DNA of 64,000 bases from positions 30,824-94,823 of the forward strand of contig JAFWAX010000065.1 in the NCBI GenBank assembly GCA_017507385.1, written 5' to 3'. The position numbers and the translations under genes are program-made. Below, piece by piece: positions 54,825-63,879 of this stretch. The notes below the pieces were generated by a model. It was not told the DNA's origin and made no database searches. It saw only the letters and a list, made by a program, of their open reading frames with translations. Origin of the DNA: Bacteroidaceae bacterium (GTDB lineage: Bacteria > Bacteroidota > Bacteroidia > Bacteroidales > Bacteroidaceae). Numbering within the stretch: the first letter of the stretch is position 1; every line of letters begins with the position of its first letter.

Positions 54825-56525
54825 ATGAAAAAGTTACTTTCACTTTTAGTTTTTAGTTTCTTGTTTTTTACAGTTCATGCCCAAAGTGACATCTGGTTAG
54901 ATATCAATGGCGTACGTGACCTTACTGCGGACTCTATAAGTATCCTCAAACAGGCGCGTCCCATCCCGGGCAGCAGTCGTCAGGGCGATAATCCCGTATT
55001 GTTTCTTGTGGGCAACAGTACTATGCGAACAGGAACTCTTGGCAATGGCAACAATGGCCAGTGGGGATGGGGATATTATGCTCACGAATATTTTGATGAA
55101 AACAAGATAACTGTTGAGAATCATGCTCTTGGGGGTACATCTCCTCGCACTTTCTATGATAGTTTCTGGAAGCCGGTTATTGAAGCGGTAAGGCAAGGTG
55201 ACTACGTATTCCTTGAACTTGGGCATAACGATAATGGCCCTATTGATTCCATTCGTGCACGTTCCAGCTATCGTCCTCATGGCCGATTGGAGATAGCAGA
55301 AGATTCCACTATTATACATAATAAAATAACGAATAAAAAGGAAACCGTTTATACTTTTGGAGGTTATATACGTCGATTTATCAGTGAGATACGTGCCAAG
55401 GGAGCAACGCCCATCCTTTTTACCCTCACTCCGCGTAATGCCTATGAAGCAGATGCTCCCGGTAAAATTCAGCGAAAGCTTGCCGACTTCACGCCAGCCA
55501 TCTTTGCTATTGGAGAAGAAACAGGGACTCCTGTTATTGACTTGAATGATATTTCTGCTACTAAATTAGAGAAGTATGGTCCATGGAAAACCGACTATCA
55601 CTTTTATCTTGATAAGATACACACATCCGCTTATGGTGCACGTATGAATGCTCAAAGTGCCGCTGAGGGTATCCTTGCCTGCGATGATTCTCAAGTGGCA
55701 TTCCTCAAATCGTGCTTGAATGACAGGGTGCATCCCAAGCGTTGCGACCAAAAGCGCAAGCAGGGGCTTCCTATGGTGTTTCTCTGTGGAGATTCTACAG
55801 GCAAGAACGAAGATAAGAATCCTGATGGAATGTGGGGATGGGGCAGTCAAGGCTACACCGTTTTCGACTCAACCAAGTGTGTTTTCCAGAATCAGGCACG
55901 GGCAGGCCGTTCTACTCGCACTTTCGTGGACGAGGGACTGTGGGAAGTTGTCTATAACTCTCTCGAACCAGGTGATTATGTGCTGATTCAGTTCGGTCAC
56001 AACGATATAGGTGGTATCAAAGACGGCAAGGAACGTGGTGTTATAGCTACAGCAAAAGATTCCAGCCATGTCTATCGCCTTGAAAGCACAGGGCAGTTCC
56101 AAGTCGTTTATTCATATGGATGGTATCTCAAAAAGATGATTCAAGACACCCTTGAGAAAGGCGCAACTCCCATCCTTCTTTCCCTTACGCCGCGTAACGA
56201 ATGGCACGTTGGCGATGGACATCCTCGTGGTTTCATCTATCCAGTCAAGGAAAAGAAAGGCAAAATGTATATAGAGCGCCGCAACGAGACTTATGGCTCA
56301 TGGTGTCGCTCCGTTGCAAAGGAAACGGGTGTCCTTTTTGTCGATGTCCACAACATCACAGCCGATGCGCTCGACAAGATGGGGCAGAAGAAAGCCGCTT
56401 CCTATTTCAACCGTGACCATACCCATCTTTCGCTCATTGGCGCACAGCTCAATGCTAAAAGTGTAGGCAAAGGACTTCGTGATGCTGAAAGCCCAGCTGC
56501 AGCTTTGCTCAGAAAGAAGTTCTAA
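54825..56525 (+). CDS. Tandem CE12-like SGNH esterase (two catalytic domains)
   Basis: The 566-residue secreted protein (signal peptide MKKLLSLLVFSFLFFTVHAQ) holds two copies of a rhamnogalacturonan acetylesterase-like SGNH domain. Domain 1 (about 55-290) has the serine in LVGNSTMRTG, FLELGHNDNGPID and DKIHTSAYGARMNA. Domain 2 (about 305-560) has LCGDSTGKNEDKN, LIQFGHNDIGGIKDG and DHTHLSLIGAQLNA. Both keep the Ser, the Asn of GHND and the DxxH pair, so both may be active; domain 1 has N in place of D before the serine. CE12 enzymes deacetylate pectin or xylan. It sits at the end of the birA-queA-Nudix run. Confidence 0.87.
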   Translation: MKKLLSLLVFSFLFFTVHAQSDIWLDINGVRDLTADSISILKQARPIPGSSRQGDNPVLFLVGNSTMRTGTLGNGNNGQWGWGYYAHEYFDENKITVENHALGGTSPRTFYDSFWKPVIEAVRQGDYVFLELGHNDNGPIDSIRARSSYRPHGRLEIAEDSTIIHNKITNKKETVYTFGGYIRRFISEIRAKGATPILFTLTPRNAYEADAPGKIQRKLADFTPAIFAIGEETGTPVIDLNDISATKLEKYGPWKTDYHFYLDKIHTSAYGARMNAQSAAEGILACDDSQVAFLKSCLNDRVHPKRCDQKRKQGLPMVFLCGDSTGKNEDKNPDGMWGWGSQGYTVFDSTKCVFQNQARAGRSTRTFVDEGLWEVVYNSLEPGDYVLIQFGHNDIGGIKDGKERGVIATAKDSSHVYRLESTGQFQVVYSYGWYLKKMIQDTLEKGATPILLSLTPRNEWHVGDGHPRGFIYPVKEKKGKMYIERRNETYGSWCRSVAKETGVLFVDVHNITADALDKMGQKKAASYFNRDHTHLSLIGAQLNAKSVGKGLRDAESPAAALLRKKF

Positions 56526-56651
56526 GCATTTGTTCGCGAGAAATAAGTCTCTTTTAGGGGAAAAAGCAGTGTTGAGGATTCGGGAAACCATGTTTTTTTT
56601 CTTGTATAGAACAAAAAAGGACAATTTATTTGAAGATGTTGTATTTTGTCG

Positions 56652-56659
56652 TATATTTG
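56652..56659 (+). promoter_or_regulatory. -7 promoter element of the GH30 gene (TATATTTG)
   Basis: TATATTTG with TTTG 19 bases upstream (56629-56632) fits the -33/-7 pair. The ATG is at 56686. Confidence 0.65.
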
Positions 56660-56685
56660 TGGCGGATTAACATAATTCTATTCCA

Positions 56686-58209
56686 ATGAAAAATAAAATT
56701 ATTACTTCAATCTTCGCGCTGATGCTCGGTACGGCTGTATATGCAGGAACGTACGTTGTCATGGTAAGAAACACACGTTACCAGACAATCACAGGCTTCG
56801 GTGCTGCATGTTGCGATGGTGCTATGTGTCCTCATGGCAATGACACGCAGCCAGTTAAATTACTTTATGGACCTCAGTCGAGAATTGGTCTGAACATTCT
56901 GCGTATGGAGATTTCGCCTAATTTTAAGGGCGACATCAATGCTTCAGATATAGGTTGGGATACTCCTTATGACTGGCATGGCTCGCTTCCTTCAGCCAAG
57001 CTGGTTAAGCAGCGTGGCGGTATTGTGTTCGGTACACCTTGGTCACCTCCAGGAGAATACAAGACTAATGGTACAGCTCAGGGCGGAAACTCTGATGATC
57101 AGGGCAATCAGCGCGGCGAACTTCGTGCTGACAGTTACGAGAAGTTCTTCCCATGGCTCAATACATTCTTGGCTTATATGAAGAAAAACGGTGTTAACAT
57201 GGATGCGGTTTCCATTCAGAATGAGCCAGACTGGTGGGTGAATTATTCAGGCTGTCTTTACACACCAGAGCAGCAGCTTAAGCTTGTGAAGAATCATGCA
57301 GACAAGCTTGACAGAGAGACTTACAAGGGCGTTCGACTGATCAGCGCAGAGCCATTGGGCTTCGATCCAAGATATTCAGACATGCTGCTGAAAGACCCTG
57401 TGGCACGTGAGCACATCGACATCATAGCGGGTCACCTTTATGGACACCCACCATTGAATAACATGAAGAATGCGGCTGTTCTGGCTGCCAAGTATGGCAA
57501 GGAAGTGTGGATGACAGAGCACTCTGTGACGGACAATCTTAAAGACCGTCTGCCAAACTGGTCTGAACAGTTGGATTTTGCAAAGGAATTGAATGAGTGC
57601 ATGTTGTCTGGTTGTACAGGATACATCTATTGGTATATGCGTGCTCATTGGGCTTTTATTGGAACAGGCGAGTCACAGTATAATCCAGGCAATACGAAGA
57701 ATGCGTTGCTTCCTCGTGCATACGTCATGTCACACTTCTCTAAGCACGTGACTGGTTCAACCCGTCTGGACACCAGAGGAACAATCAACACTACAACTGG
57801 TTCTGCTCTCCAGAATTCTGCTTACATCAAGGGAGACTCTATCATCGTGATGGCAATCAATTCTACCGCATCAAATCACAAGCTGAAAATTAAGTTGCCT
57901 TTCTATGCAAAAAGTGGTACACACTTGTTGTCAACAGGCAATACGAAATCGCAGCTCTGCCAGGCATCAGACATAGCGATGGCAGAACCTCTGACAGAAA
58001 CTCTCGTGGAAATGCCCGCTAACAGCTTGAATACTTATATCTTCATGATAGACCATGAAGCTACAGATATCAACGCGATGCAGCAGCCAGAAGACGAAAA
58101 GCCTGTAGCATACTACGATTTGCTGGGACGACGAATAGATAAGCCTCAGGGCTTCTGTATAGAGAAGTATGCCGATGGCTATTCTCGAAAAGTTTATATC
58201 AATGAATAA
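56686..58209 (+). CDS. GH30 glucuronoxylanase-like endo-xylanase
   Basis: The 507-residue secreted enzyme (signal peptide MKNKIITSIFALMLGTAVYA) begins with YQTITGFGAACCDGAMC, the GH30 opening. The acid/base glutamate is in VSIQNEPDWWVNYSGC (about residue 183) and the nucleophile in EVWMTEHSVTDN (about residue 274). The side beta-sandwich follows from about 340 (ALLPRAYVMSHFSKHV). The sequence fits subfamily 8, whose members cut glucuronoxylan near glucuronic acid branches; the arginine that reads the acid is not identified here. The C-terminus AYYDLLGRRIDKPQGFCIEK is a variant of the export tail. It has its own promoter and terminator. Confidence 0.88.
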   Translation: MKNKIITSIFALMLGTAVYAGTYVVMVRNTRYQTITGFGAACCDGAMCPHGNDTQPVKLLYGPQSRIGLNILRMEISPNFKGDINASDIGWDTPYDWHGSLPSAKLVKQRGGIVFGTPWSPPGEYKTNGTAQGGNSDDQGNQRGELRADSYEKFFPWLNTFLAYMKKNGVNMDAVSIQNEPDWWVNYSGCLYTPEQQLKLVKNHADKLDRETYKGVRLISAEPLGFDPRYSDMLLKDPVAREHIDIIAGHLYGHPPLNNMKNAAVLAAKYGKEVWMTEHSVTDNLKDRLPNWSEQLDFAKELNECMLSGCTGYIYWYMRAHWAFIGTGESQYNPGNTKNALLPRAYVMSHFSKHVTGSTRLDTRGTINTTTGSALQNSAYIKGDSIIVMAINSTASNHKLKIKLPFYAKSGTHLLSTGNTKSQLCQASDIAMAEPLTETLVEMPANSLNTYIFMIDHEATDINAMQQPEDEKPVAYYDLLGRRIDKPQGFCIEKYADGYSRKVYINE

Positions 58210-58245
58210 GAATATTGAGGGGGATTTCTCCCTCAATATTTTCTT
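58209..58245 (+). terminator. Hairpin terminator of the GH30 gene
   Basis: agaatattgaggg pairs with ccctcaatatttt around the loop ggatttct; a T-run follows. It begins at the last base of the stop codon. Confidence 0.8.
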
Positions 58246-58307
58246 ATAGCTTCTTTGATTCATTTCTCAATTCTCCACCTTTGAATTATTCACCATCTCA
58301 ATCCAGC

Positions 58308-58745
58308 ATGACCATTGATGAACGATACATGTCTTTGGCGCTCAGCGAAGCCAAAGCAGCCTTGCAGCAAGACGAGATACCCATTGGCGCAGTGATTGTA
58401 GCCAATGGCGAAATCATCGGCAGGGGGCACAATCTCACAGAGACCCTGCATGATGTGACGGCTCATGCTGAGATGCAGGCCATCACCGCAGCCGCAGAAA
58501 CTTTGGGCGGCAAGTATCTCGACAAGTGTACGCTCTATGTGACAGTCGAGCCCTGCGTCATGTGTGCTGGAGCCATCGCGTGGAGCCAGATGGGACGTCT
58601 TGTTTTTGGAGCCAGCGATGAAAAGCGAGGTTACCGCAGGTATGCGCCCGATGCCCTCCATCCCAAGACAGAGGTGGTCAGCGGAATATTGGAGGAAGAG
58701 TGCGCATCGCTGATGAAAGATTTTTTTAAGGGAAAAAGAAAGTGA
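58308..58745 (+). CDS. tadA: tRNA-specific adenosine deaminase
   Basis: TadA converts A34 to inosine in tRNA-Arg. The ATG at 58308 gives MTIDERYMSLALSEAKAALQ, the usual family N-terminus, and 145 residues; the longer frame from 58215 would run through the GH30 terminator. The zinc site is complete: H53 and E55 in THAE-like TAHAEMQAI, and C83/C86 in EPCVMCAGAI. The gene overlaps the MATE gene by four bases (GTGA). Confidence 0.95.
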   Translation: MTIDERYMSLALSEAKAALQQDEIPIGAVIVANGEIIGRGHNLTETLHDVTAHAEMQAITAAAETLGGKYLDKCTLYVTVEPCVMCAGAIAWSQMGRLVFGASDEKRGYRRYAPDALHPKTEVVSGILEEECASLMKDFFKGKRK

Positions 58746-60073
58746 CGAAAGACATGACAGTGGGAAGACCCTTCCCGCTGATACTCAATTTTGCTTTGCC
58801 GCTTTTGCTCGGCAATCTGCTCATCCAGGCCTATAGTCTTGTCGATGTCGCCATTGTGGGACAGACGATAGGCTTGAATGCGCTGGCTGGTGTGGGTGCC
58901 AGTTCCAGCGTTTTATTCCTCATTCTTGGTTTTTGTGTCGGGCTTACAGGAGGGTTCGGCATTCCTGTGGCACAAGCCTTTGGAGCGCATGACTATGCAC
59001 GGATGCGACGCTACGTGAAGGCAAGCTACTTGTTGAGCGTTTTCTTTGCCGTTCTGCTGTCAATCGCTTGTTCATTGCTGTGCGATGAAATCCTTCGCTG
59101 GATGCAGACTCCAGAAGAAATTTTCAATGACGCTTACATCTATCTGTTCATCACCTTTGTCACTATTCCTTGCAATCTTGCCTACAATTTGTTGGCAAGC
59201 ATGATTCGTGCGCTGGGTGACAGCAAGACACCTTTCTGCTTTTTGCTGATAGGCTCTGTACTCAACATCGGCCTTGATTTTCTGCTCATCCTTGTATTTC
59301 ACATGGGTGTGGCAGGAGCGGCTGTTGCCACAGCTATCGCGCAGACCGTCAGTTTCCTGCTGTGCGCCATCCACATGAACAAGGCTTTCCCCATTCTCAA
59401 GTCTCCTTCTTCGTCCGCTGAACGAGTGCTTTGGCGTGATGCTTGGTTCGTGCTCTCCATTGGCGTTCCGATGGGGCTGCAGTTTTCAATTACTGCCATT
59501 GGCTCTATCATGCTGCAGAGTGCCAACAATGCCTTGGGGACAATGTACGCAACAGCTTTCACTGCTGCGATGCGCATCAAGATGTTCGCCATCTGTCCCT
59601 ACGAAAATTTGGGCGTGGCGCTTGCTACCTATTGTGGGCAGAATCTGGGCGCAAAGAAGTTCGACCGCATTCGTGCTGGTTTGAAAGATGCCATATACAT
59701 TATGCTGGCATACAGCCTTATAGCATTCTTTGTGGTGTGGTTTTTTGCGCACGACCTCTCCACCCTTTTCATTGCGGAAGATGAGACAGTCTTGCTTGAC
59801 CACAGCGTGTTGTTCTTGCGCACCTCCTGCTGCTGCTATGCCTTTTTAGGTATTCTCACCATTTTCCGCTACTCTCTGCAAGGCGTGGGCAGGGCAAAGC
59901 TCAGTATCGGGTCTGGTGTCAGCGAACTGCTTGCCCGTGGATTGGTCAGTCTTTTCCTTGTTCCTGTGGCAGGTTTCTTCGGTGTCTGTGTCGGTGATCC
60001 TTTTGCATGGATTGCAGCCGACTGCTTCCTCGTTCCAGCTTTCTTCTTGGTTATCCGCAAGCTTGAAAAATAA
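58742..60073 (+). CDS. MATE family multidrug/sodium antiporter
   Basis: The 443-residue inner-membrane protein has about 12 hydrophobic helices in two related halves: ILNFALPLLLGNLLIQAYSL near the start and VLSIGVPMGLQFSITAIGSI at about residue 235. The MATE pattern VDVAIVGQTIGLNALAGVG (about 35-53) is clear. The start is GTG at 58742, which overlaps the tadA stop and yields MTKDMTVGRP, a common N-terminus for Bacteroidales MATE proteins; ATG 58754 is the alternative. Substrates may be cationic drugs or metabolites. A four-slot palindrome follows 25 bases after the stop. Confidence 0.92.
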   Translation: MTKDMTVGRPFPLILNFALPLLLGNLLIQAYSLVDVAIVGQTIGLNALAGVGASSSVLFLILGFCVGLTGGFGIPVAQAFGAHDYARMRRYVKASYLLSVFFAVLLSIACSLLCDEILRWMQTPEEIFNDAYIYLFITFVTIPCNLAYNLLASMIRALGDSKTPFCFLLIGSVLNIGLDFLLILVFHMGVAGAAVATAIAQTVSFLLCAIHMNKAFPILKSPSSSAERVLWRDAWFVLSIGVPMGLQFSITAIGSIMLQSANNALGTMYATAFTAAMRIKMFAICPYENLGVALATYCGQNLGAKKFDRIRAGLKDAIYIMLAYSLIAFFVVWFFAHDLSTLFIAEDETVLLDHSVLFLRTSCCCYAFLGILTIFRYSLQGVGRAKLSIGSGVSELLARGLVSLFLVPVAGFFGVCVGDPFAWIAADCFLVPAFFLVIRKLEK

Positions 60074-60097
60074 GATTCCCCATCTTCTCTACGTCCA

Positions 60098-60172
60098 CAC
60101 TGTGTACATAATATTTCAAACACCGCCTGCGAAATATTATGCAGGCGGTGTTTGAAATATTATGCGCATGAT
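60098..60172. repeat. Intergenic four-slot palindromic element, copy 4 (order B*-A-A'-B*')
   Basis: Arms 60107-60130 and 60141-60164 form a perfect 24-bp stem with loop gaaatattat. Slot words are cactgtgtac (60098-60107), caccgcctgc (60121-60130), gcaggcggtg (60141-60150) and gcgcatgatg (about 60163-60172); the outer two are degenerate B words. The spacers carry c/g in place of one A/T pair (atatttcaaa, tttgaaatat), and that change is compensated on both sides. Confidence 0.9.
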
Positions 60173-60226
60173 GCGTATGGGCTTGCTTTATTGTCTGATG
60201 TGAAGATTCTATTGACTGATTGGAAT

Positions 60227-60931
60227 TTATGCCCCTTCGTCAACAATGGGGTACAGCTCGATGAATTCGCCGTTGTGGCACTGGCCGTCGTTGATGACTT
60301 CTGCCACTTTCTGGCCTACGGTGTCGGCGGTGTGGAAACCTGGCAAATCCATGTTGCCGTTCAAATCTGTTGTTGTTGGGCCTGGATGTATGGAGTAGGT
60401 CTCTACGGGGATGTTATCTTTGGCAAATTCCATAGCCATGATGGATGTCATGGTGTTCTGTGCTGCCTTGCTGGCTACATAGGCAAGTGGATGCCAGTAG
60501 GGGCTAACTTCTGTGGGAACAGTGATGTTGACAATGCGTCCCGCGTTTTTTGCAAGGGTGGGAATGAGGCATTGTGTCAACTCGTAAGTACCGAAGAAAT
60601 TTACATCCATCGTCTCTTTCAGATGGTGCATGTCAGTCTCGTAGCTCTTCTGTCCCATATCTCCGGGAATGCCTGCGTTGTTGACAAGCAGCGTGAGGTC
60701 GGGATGCTGCTCGGCCAGTGTCTTTGCGGCATTCTTGACAGATGTTAAGTCTGCAAGCTCGATGTTGACCCAGCCTGCAACGTTTACGCCAGACGATTCA
60801 AGTGCGCTGATGGCCTGTGCTGCGCGTTTCTCGTCGCGTGCTCCGAGCACGATGGTCCATCCTGCAAGGCCTAGGTGTTGAGCAATACCAAATCCGATTC
60901 CTTTGTTGGCTCCTGTGATAAATGCTTTCAT
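60227..60931 (-). CDS. Short-chain dehydrogenase/reductase
   Basis: The 234-residue classical SDR has the NAD(P) motif ITGANKGIGFGIA (residues 5-17), NNAG (about 90), and the catalytic YxxxK in YVASKAAQN (about 150). The segment RIVNITVPTEVSPYW stands where the catalytic serine usually lies (N-I-T rather than V-S-S), so threonine or a later serine may take over. Substrate unknown. It is 56 bases downstream of the acyl-CoA synthetase gene on the same strand and could act on a lipid or acyl substrate, which is only a positional hint. Confidence 0.87.
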   Translation of the reverse strand: MKAFITGANKGIGFGIAQHLGLAGWTIVLGARDEKRAAQAISALESSGVNVAGWVNIELADLTSVKNAAKTLAEQHPDLTLLVNNAGIPGDMGQKSYETDMHHLKETMDVNFFGTYELTQCLIPTLAKNAGRIVNITVPTEVSPYWHPLAYVASKAAQNTMTSIMAMEFAKDNIPVETYSIHPGPTTTDLNGNMDLPGFHTADTVGQKVAEVINDGQCHNGEFIELYPIVDEGA

Positions 60932-60987
60932 TTTCTTGACAGTTTTATTCTTGACGCTTTGGGGACGCCAGAATTTTCTTCAGGTTT

Positions 60988-62613
60988 CTATGAATACAGA
61001 TAACGCTTGATGCTTCGTTTAGGTGTCTTCTCAAATTCTTCTTCTCTGATTTCGATGGACGAAATGTTAGCGAAGTTGGGCAGTTTAGCGTTGATGGCGC
61101 GCTTATAGTCGTTGATGTTTTGCTGCAATGTCTCGATGGTGAGGCCGTTCTGCTCCATTGTGGCAGGAGCAGCGTAAACAAGGGCAACCAGCTTTTCGCC
61201 GCGCTGAACAACAACGGCTTCGTCGAAGAGGGTGTGGGTGATGATGGCATCCTCAATTTCTTCGGGATAAACGTTCTGTCCATTGGCACCGAGCAGCATG
61301 GTCTTCTTGCGGCCGCGTATGAAAATGTTCCCGTTAGCGTCGATGATGCCAAGGTCGCCAGTATGCAGCCATCCTTCCTCGTCGATGGCTTCTTTGGTTT
61401 CTTCCTCATTCTTGTAGTAGCCCAGCATGACATTGGCACCTTTGGCGAGAATCTCGCCAGGGATATGCTGTGGGTCAGATGAGTCTATCATCACGTCCAT
61501 GCGTGGAACGGCCTTTCCGCATGAGCCCTGCTTGAAGAACTGCCAGTCTTCATATCCGATGATAGGTCCGCATTCGGTCATGCCATAGCCGACCGTATAG
61601 GGGAAGTGTATAGTGTGCAGGAATTCTTCTACTTCTTTGTTGATGGCTGCGCCTCCAACGACACACTCGTAGATGTTGCCACCGAGAGCAGCAAGGAGCT
61701 TTTCCTTGATTTTCCTGTATATCAGATGCTTGATTCCTGGAATGGCGGTAAGCACTCGCATGTGCGGTGTCTGCAACAGTGGGAATATCTTGTTCTTGAC
61801 AATCTTCTCCAGAATGAGTGGCACGACAATTGCCACGACAGGCTTGATTTCTTGGAAAGCCTGAATGACAATAAGCGGTGAAGGTGTCTTGGTGAGGAAG
61901 TGCACGTGGCATCCGAGCAGGAACTCGAGCAGGAAGTCGAACGAGAATCCGTACATGTGCGCCATTGGGAGCACTGCAAGTGTTTTGTCGCCAGGGCGGA
62001 AGTCGAGGGCTGCATCTGCGAACTGCATGTTTGACCATATTGAGCGGTAGGGCAGCATGACTCCTTTGCTTCGTCCGGTTGAGCCGCTTGTATAGCTGAG
62101 AAGAGCCAAGTCGTCTGTGTTCTCGCGAAAGTAGTGGATGTCAGAAGGCTGAAGGTCGTTGAATGCATTCATGTCGATGGTGTATGGCTCGTCTTTTATG
62201 GCGAAGCTGTTGATGTCGAGAATGCGTGCCTCCAATTGACTTGTGTACTTCTCTCCGCAGATGATGAGCGAGGACTCGGAATGGTTGTAGATGTTTTGAA
62301 TCTGCTCAGGGCTGAAATCGGGCAGGATGGGCACGACGACAGCTCCATAGCTGAAAGCAGCATGGAATGCGATGGCCCATTGAGCGCAGTTTCGTTCGCA
62401 GAGAGCAATCTTGTCTCCTGGCTTGATGCCGATTTCTTGGAACAGGCGGTGCAGACGGGCAATCATCTTGGCTACATCTCCGTATGTGTAGCTTTGTTCT
62501 GTCCCGTAGTTCGTGTATGCGAGGAGATTCCAGTTCTTGCTGATGGATTTTTCCATCATGCTCATAACAGATGGATCGTTAAGATCGAATTTCTTTTTAA
62601 TGTCGTTTCTCAA
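60988..62613 (-). CDS. AMP-dependent long-chain acyl-CoA/acyl-ACP synthetase
   Basis: The 541-residue enzyme activates a fatty acid with ATP. Adenylation motifs are LLSYTSGSTGRSKGVMLPYR (about residue 165-190), VGYGMTECGPIIGYE (about 335), GWLHTGDLGIIDANGN (about 410) and the C-terminal lysine in KTPKRSIKRYLYS. Hydrophobic helices flanking residue 230 (LLEFLLGCHVHFL) suggest contact with the membrane. It differs from true FadD in its short length and may supply acyl groups to phospholipid or lipid A pathways. The gene stands between the DUF2027 and SDR genes on the minus strand; no exact promoter was found. Confidence 0.9.
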   Translation of the reverse strand: MRNDIKKKFDLNDPSVMSMMEKSISKNWNLLAYTNYGTEQSYTYGDVAKMIARLHRLFQEIGIKPGDKIALCERNCAQWAIAFHAAFSYGAVVVPILPDFSPEQIQNIYNHSESSLIICGEKYTSQLEARILDINSFAIKDEPYTIDMNAFNDLQPSDIHYFRENTDDLALLSYTSGSTGRSKGVMLPYRSIWSNMQFADAALDFRPGDKTLAVLPMAHMYGFSFDFLLEFLLGCHVHFLTKTPSPLIVIQAFQEIKPVVAIVVPLILEKIVKNKIFPLLQTPHMRVLTAIPGIKHLIYRKIKEKLLAALGGNIYECVVGGAAINKEVEEFLHTIHFPYTVGYGMTECGPIIGYEDWQFFKQGSCGKAVPRMDVMIDSSDPQHIPGEILAKGANVMLGYYKNEEETKEAIDEEGWLHTGDLGIIDANGNIFIRGRKKTMLLGANGQNVYPEEIEDAIITHTLFDEAVVVQRGEKLVALVYAAPATMEQNGLTIETLQQNINDYKRAINAKLPNFANISSIEIREEEFEKTPKRSIKRYLYS

Positions 62614-62707
62614 AGTTTAATCCTTTATTATGTTTTTATTTATTTTTTTTGCGGTCGAGTGATTGCATCCTCGAAAGGAAGGTGGATAGGGGAGTGCCGA
62701 ATACTTA

Positions 62708-63409
62708 TTAGTGGATGATGACCATGGTGGCTCCGAATCCGTATTGCTGAAACGAAGCATCCTGATATTCGCAGTTCTTGAAGGAATGCTTCAGTTCGTC
62801 TGTGATGGCCTTGCGGAGTGCTCCTTCGCCTTTCCCGTGGATGAACACGATTTTTCGTCCTTTTTCATGGATGTGGCTGTTGATGGTTTCGCGGAAAATA
62901 TTCAGTTGGTACTCTTTAATGTCATTTGCAGACATCCCGGCAGTGGTCTCAAGCACCTCGTGGGCATGAAGGTCTATTTCCAAGACGGCATTCTTGTCCT
63001 GCTTCCGCGCTTGTCGAGCAAGGCGCTTCTCTTTTTCCTTAGCTGCTTTCTCATCTTCGAGCCGAGCGATGCACATCTCCAGTTTCCGTATGGTCAGCTC
63101 GAGTCGCACGACGCGTGCTTCGAGATTTTCATCGACAGGCTCTTCCTGCTCTGCGGCCTTTGAACGGAGATAGTCTTTCCCGTTGACGCTTTTTTCAGCG
63201 TTGATGGGGGCTGCTCCGTATTCAGTCTTGGGTAAAGATGGCTTTTTGATGTTGAGTTCGTTTGTCTCGATGACTACAAGCTCATTCTCCCGCACCGGGA
63301 TGTTAAACCCGTCTTCGTCTTCTACCAGAATGATGCCTCCGGGACGAAAGGCGGTTATCTTCCCTCCGCCAATCTCATTCAGGAACCTCACTGTATCTCC
63401 AATTTTCAT
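62708..63409 (-). CDS. DUF2027 and Smr domain protein
   Basis: The start at 63409 (MKIGDTVRFLNEIGGGKIT) is set by the promoter element at 63432-63439; 233 residues result. The N-terminal DUF2027 part holds GGIILVEDEDGFNIPVRENELV. A charged coiled-coil-like stretch (about 95-140, RKLEMCIARLEDEKAAKEKE) connects to a C-terminal Smr domain with LEIDLHAHEVLETT (about 147) and IVFIHGKGEGALRKAI (about 193), the DLHG-like and HGxGxG motifs of MutS2-type endonuclease domains. Smr domains cleave or bind nucleic acids. The role of this Bacteroidetes protein is not established. Confidence 0.9.
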   Translation of the reverse strand: MKIGDTVRFLNEIGGGKITAFRPGGIILVEDEDGFNIPVRENELVVIETNELNIKKPSLPKTEYGAAPINAEKSVNGKDYLRSKAAEQEEPVDENLEARVVRLELTIRKLEMCIARLEDEKAAKEKEKRLARQARKQDKNAVLEIDLHAHEVLETTAGMSANDIKEYQLNIFRETINSHIHEKGRKIVFIHGKGEGALRKAITDELKHSFKNCEYQDASFQQYGFGATMVIIH

Positions 63410-63431
63410 CGCTAATCTTTTTTTGAGGATG

Positions 63432-63439
63432 CAAATGTA
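63432..63439 (-). promoter_or_regulatory. -7 promoter element of the DUF2027 gene (TACATTTG)
   Basis: Minus-strand TACATTTG lies 22 bases before the ATG at 63409, so upstream in-frame ATGs cannot be starts of this transcript. Confidence 0.6.
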
Positions 63440-63702
63440 GTAAAAAATGTAAAAAAATAATAAAAAAACAGTTCTTTTTGCACAAATTTCAGTATAAATG
63501 TGCCGTTTCTTGCGCTTTTTGCAAATTTTTGAGCAATTTTTAGACGGCTTTAGGAATGAAGGATAGACGTGAAAAGAGTGCTGTAACCATGTTTTTTCGT
63601 ATGGCAATCGTGTCGTGTCATCTATCGTCGTTAACATGGATTCGTTAAATTCATGTCAACATTTTTACAGCTGTGATTGTAGGATTGTAAGCCAAAGATT
63701 GA

Positions 63703-63774
63703 CCGTACCCCTCGGGTACAGCAAATCGCACCCCCCGGGTACGCCATGGCGTACCCGAGGGGTGCGATTTTATA
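63703..63774. repeat. Three-arm palindromic element (two left arms, one right arm)
   Basis: Left arm L1 at 63703-63718 (ccgtacccctcgggta), left arm L2 at 63723-63745 and right arm R at 63748-63770. L2 and R pair over 23 bp with one mismatch and only two unpaired bases; the centre gggtacgccatggcgtaccc is a perfect palindrome. L1 can pair with the same R core (tacccgagggg). It is the inverted counterpart of 24474-24552 and ends in the same ttttatagaaaa edge. Confidence 0.88.
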
Positions 63775-63879
63775 GAAAAGCATATTCTTCTTTTTCAATC
63801 TAAATAAGATGAATTTGAATATATGCTAATTCGTCGTATTTACATTACTTTACTGATTCAGAATCTGGCGAACGGACAT

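Larger units (their letters stand above)
63410..63879. other. 470-base intergenic region
   Basis: It carries the promoter of the DUF2027 gene, an AT-rich stretch (63440-63560), about 140 bases without recognisable content and the three-arm palindrome at 63703-63774. The region ends at the stop of the partial minus-strand gene. Confidence 0.6.

Noticed and set aside
58215..58307. Longer N-terminus for tadA
   Set aside because: It would begin inside the GH30 terminator; the family N-terminus starts at 58308.
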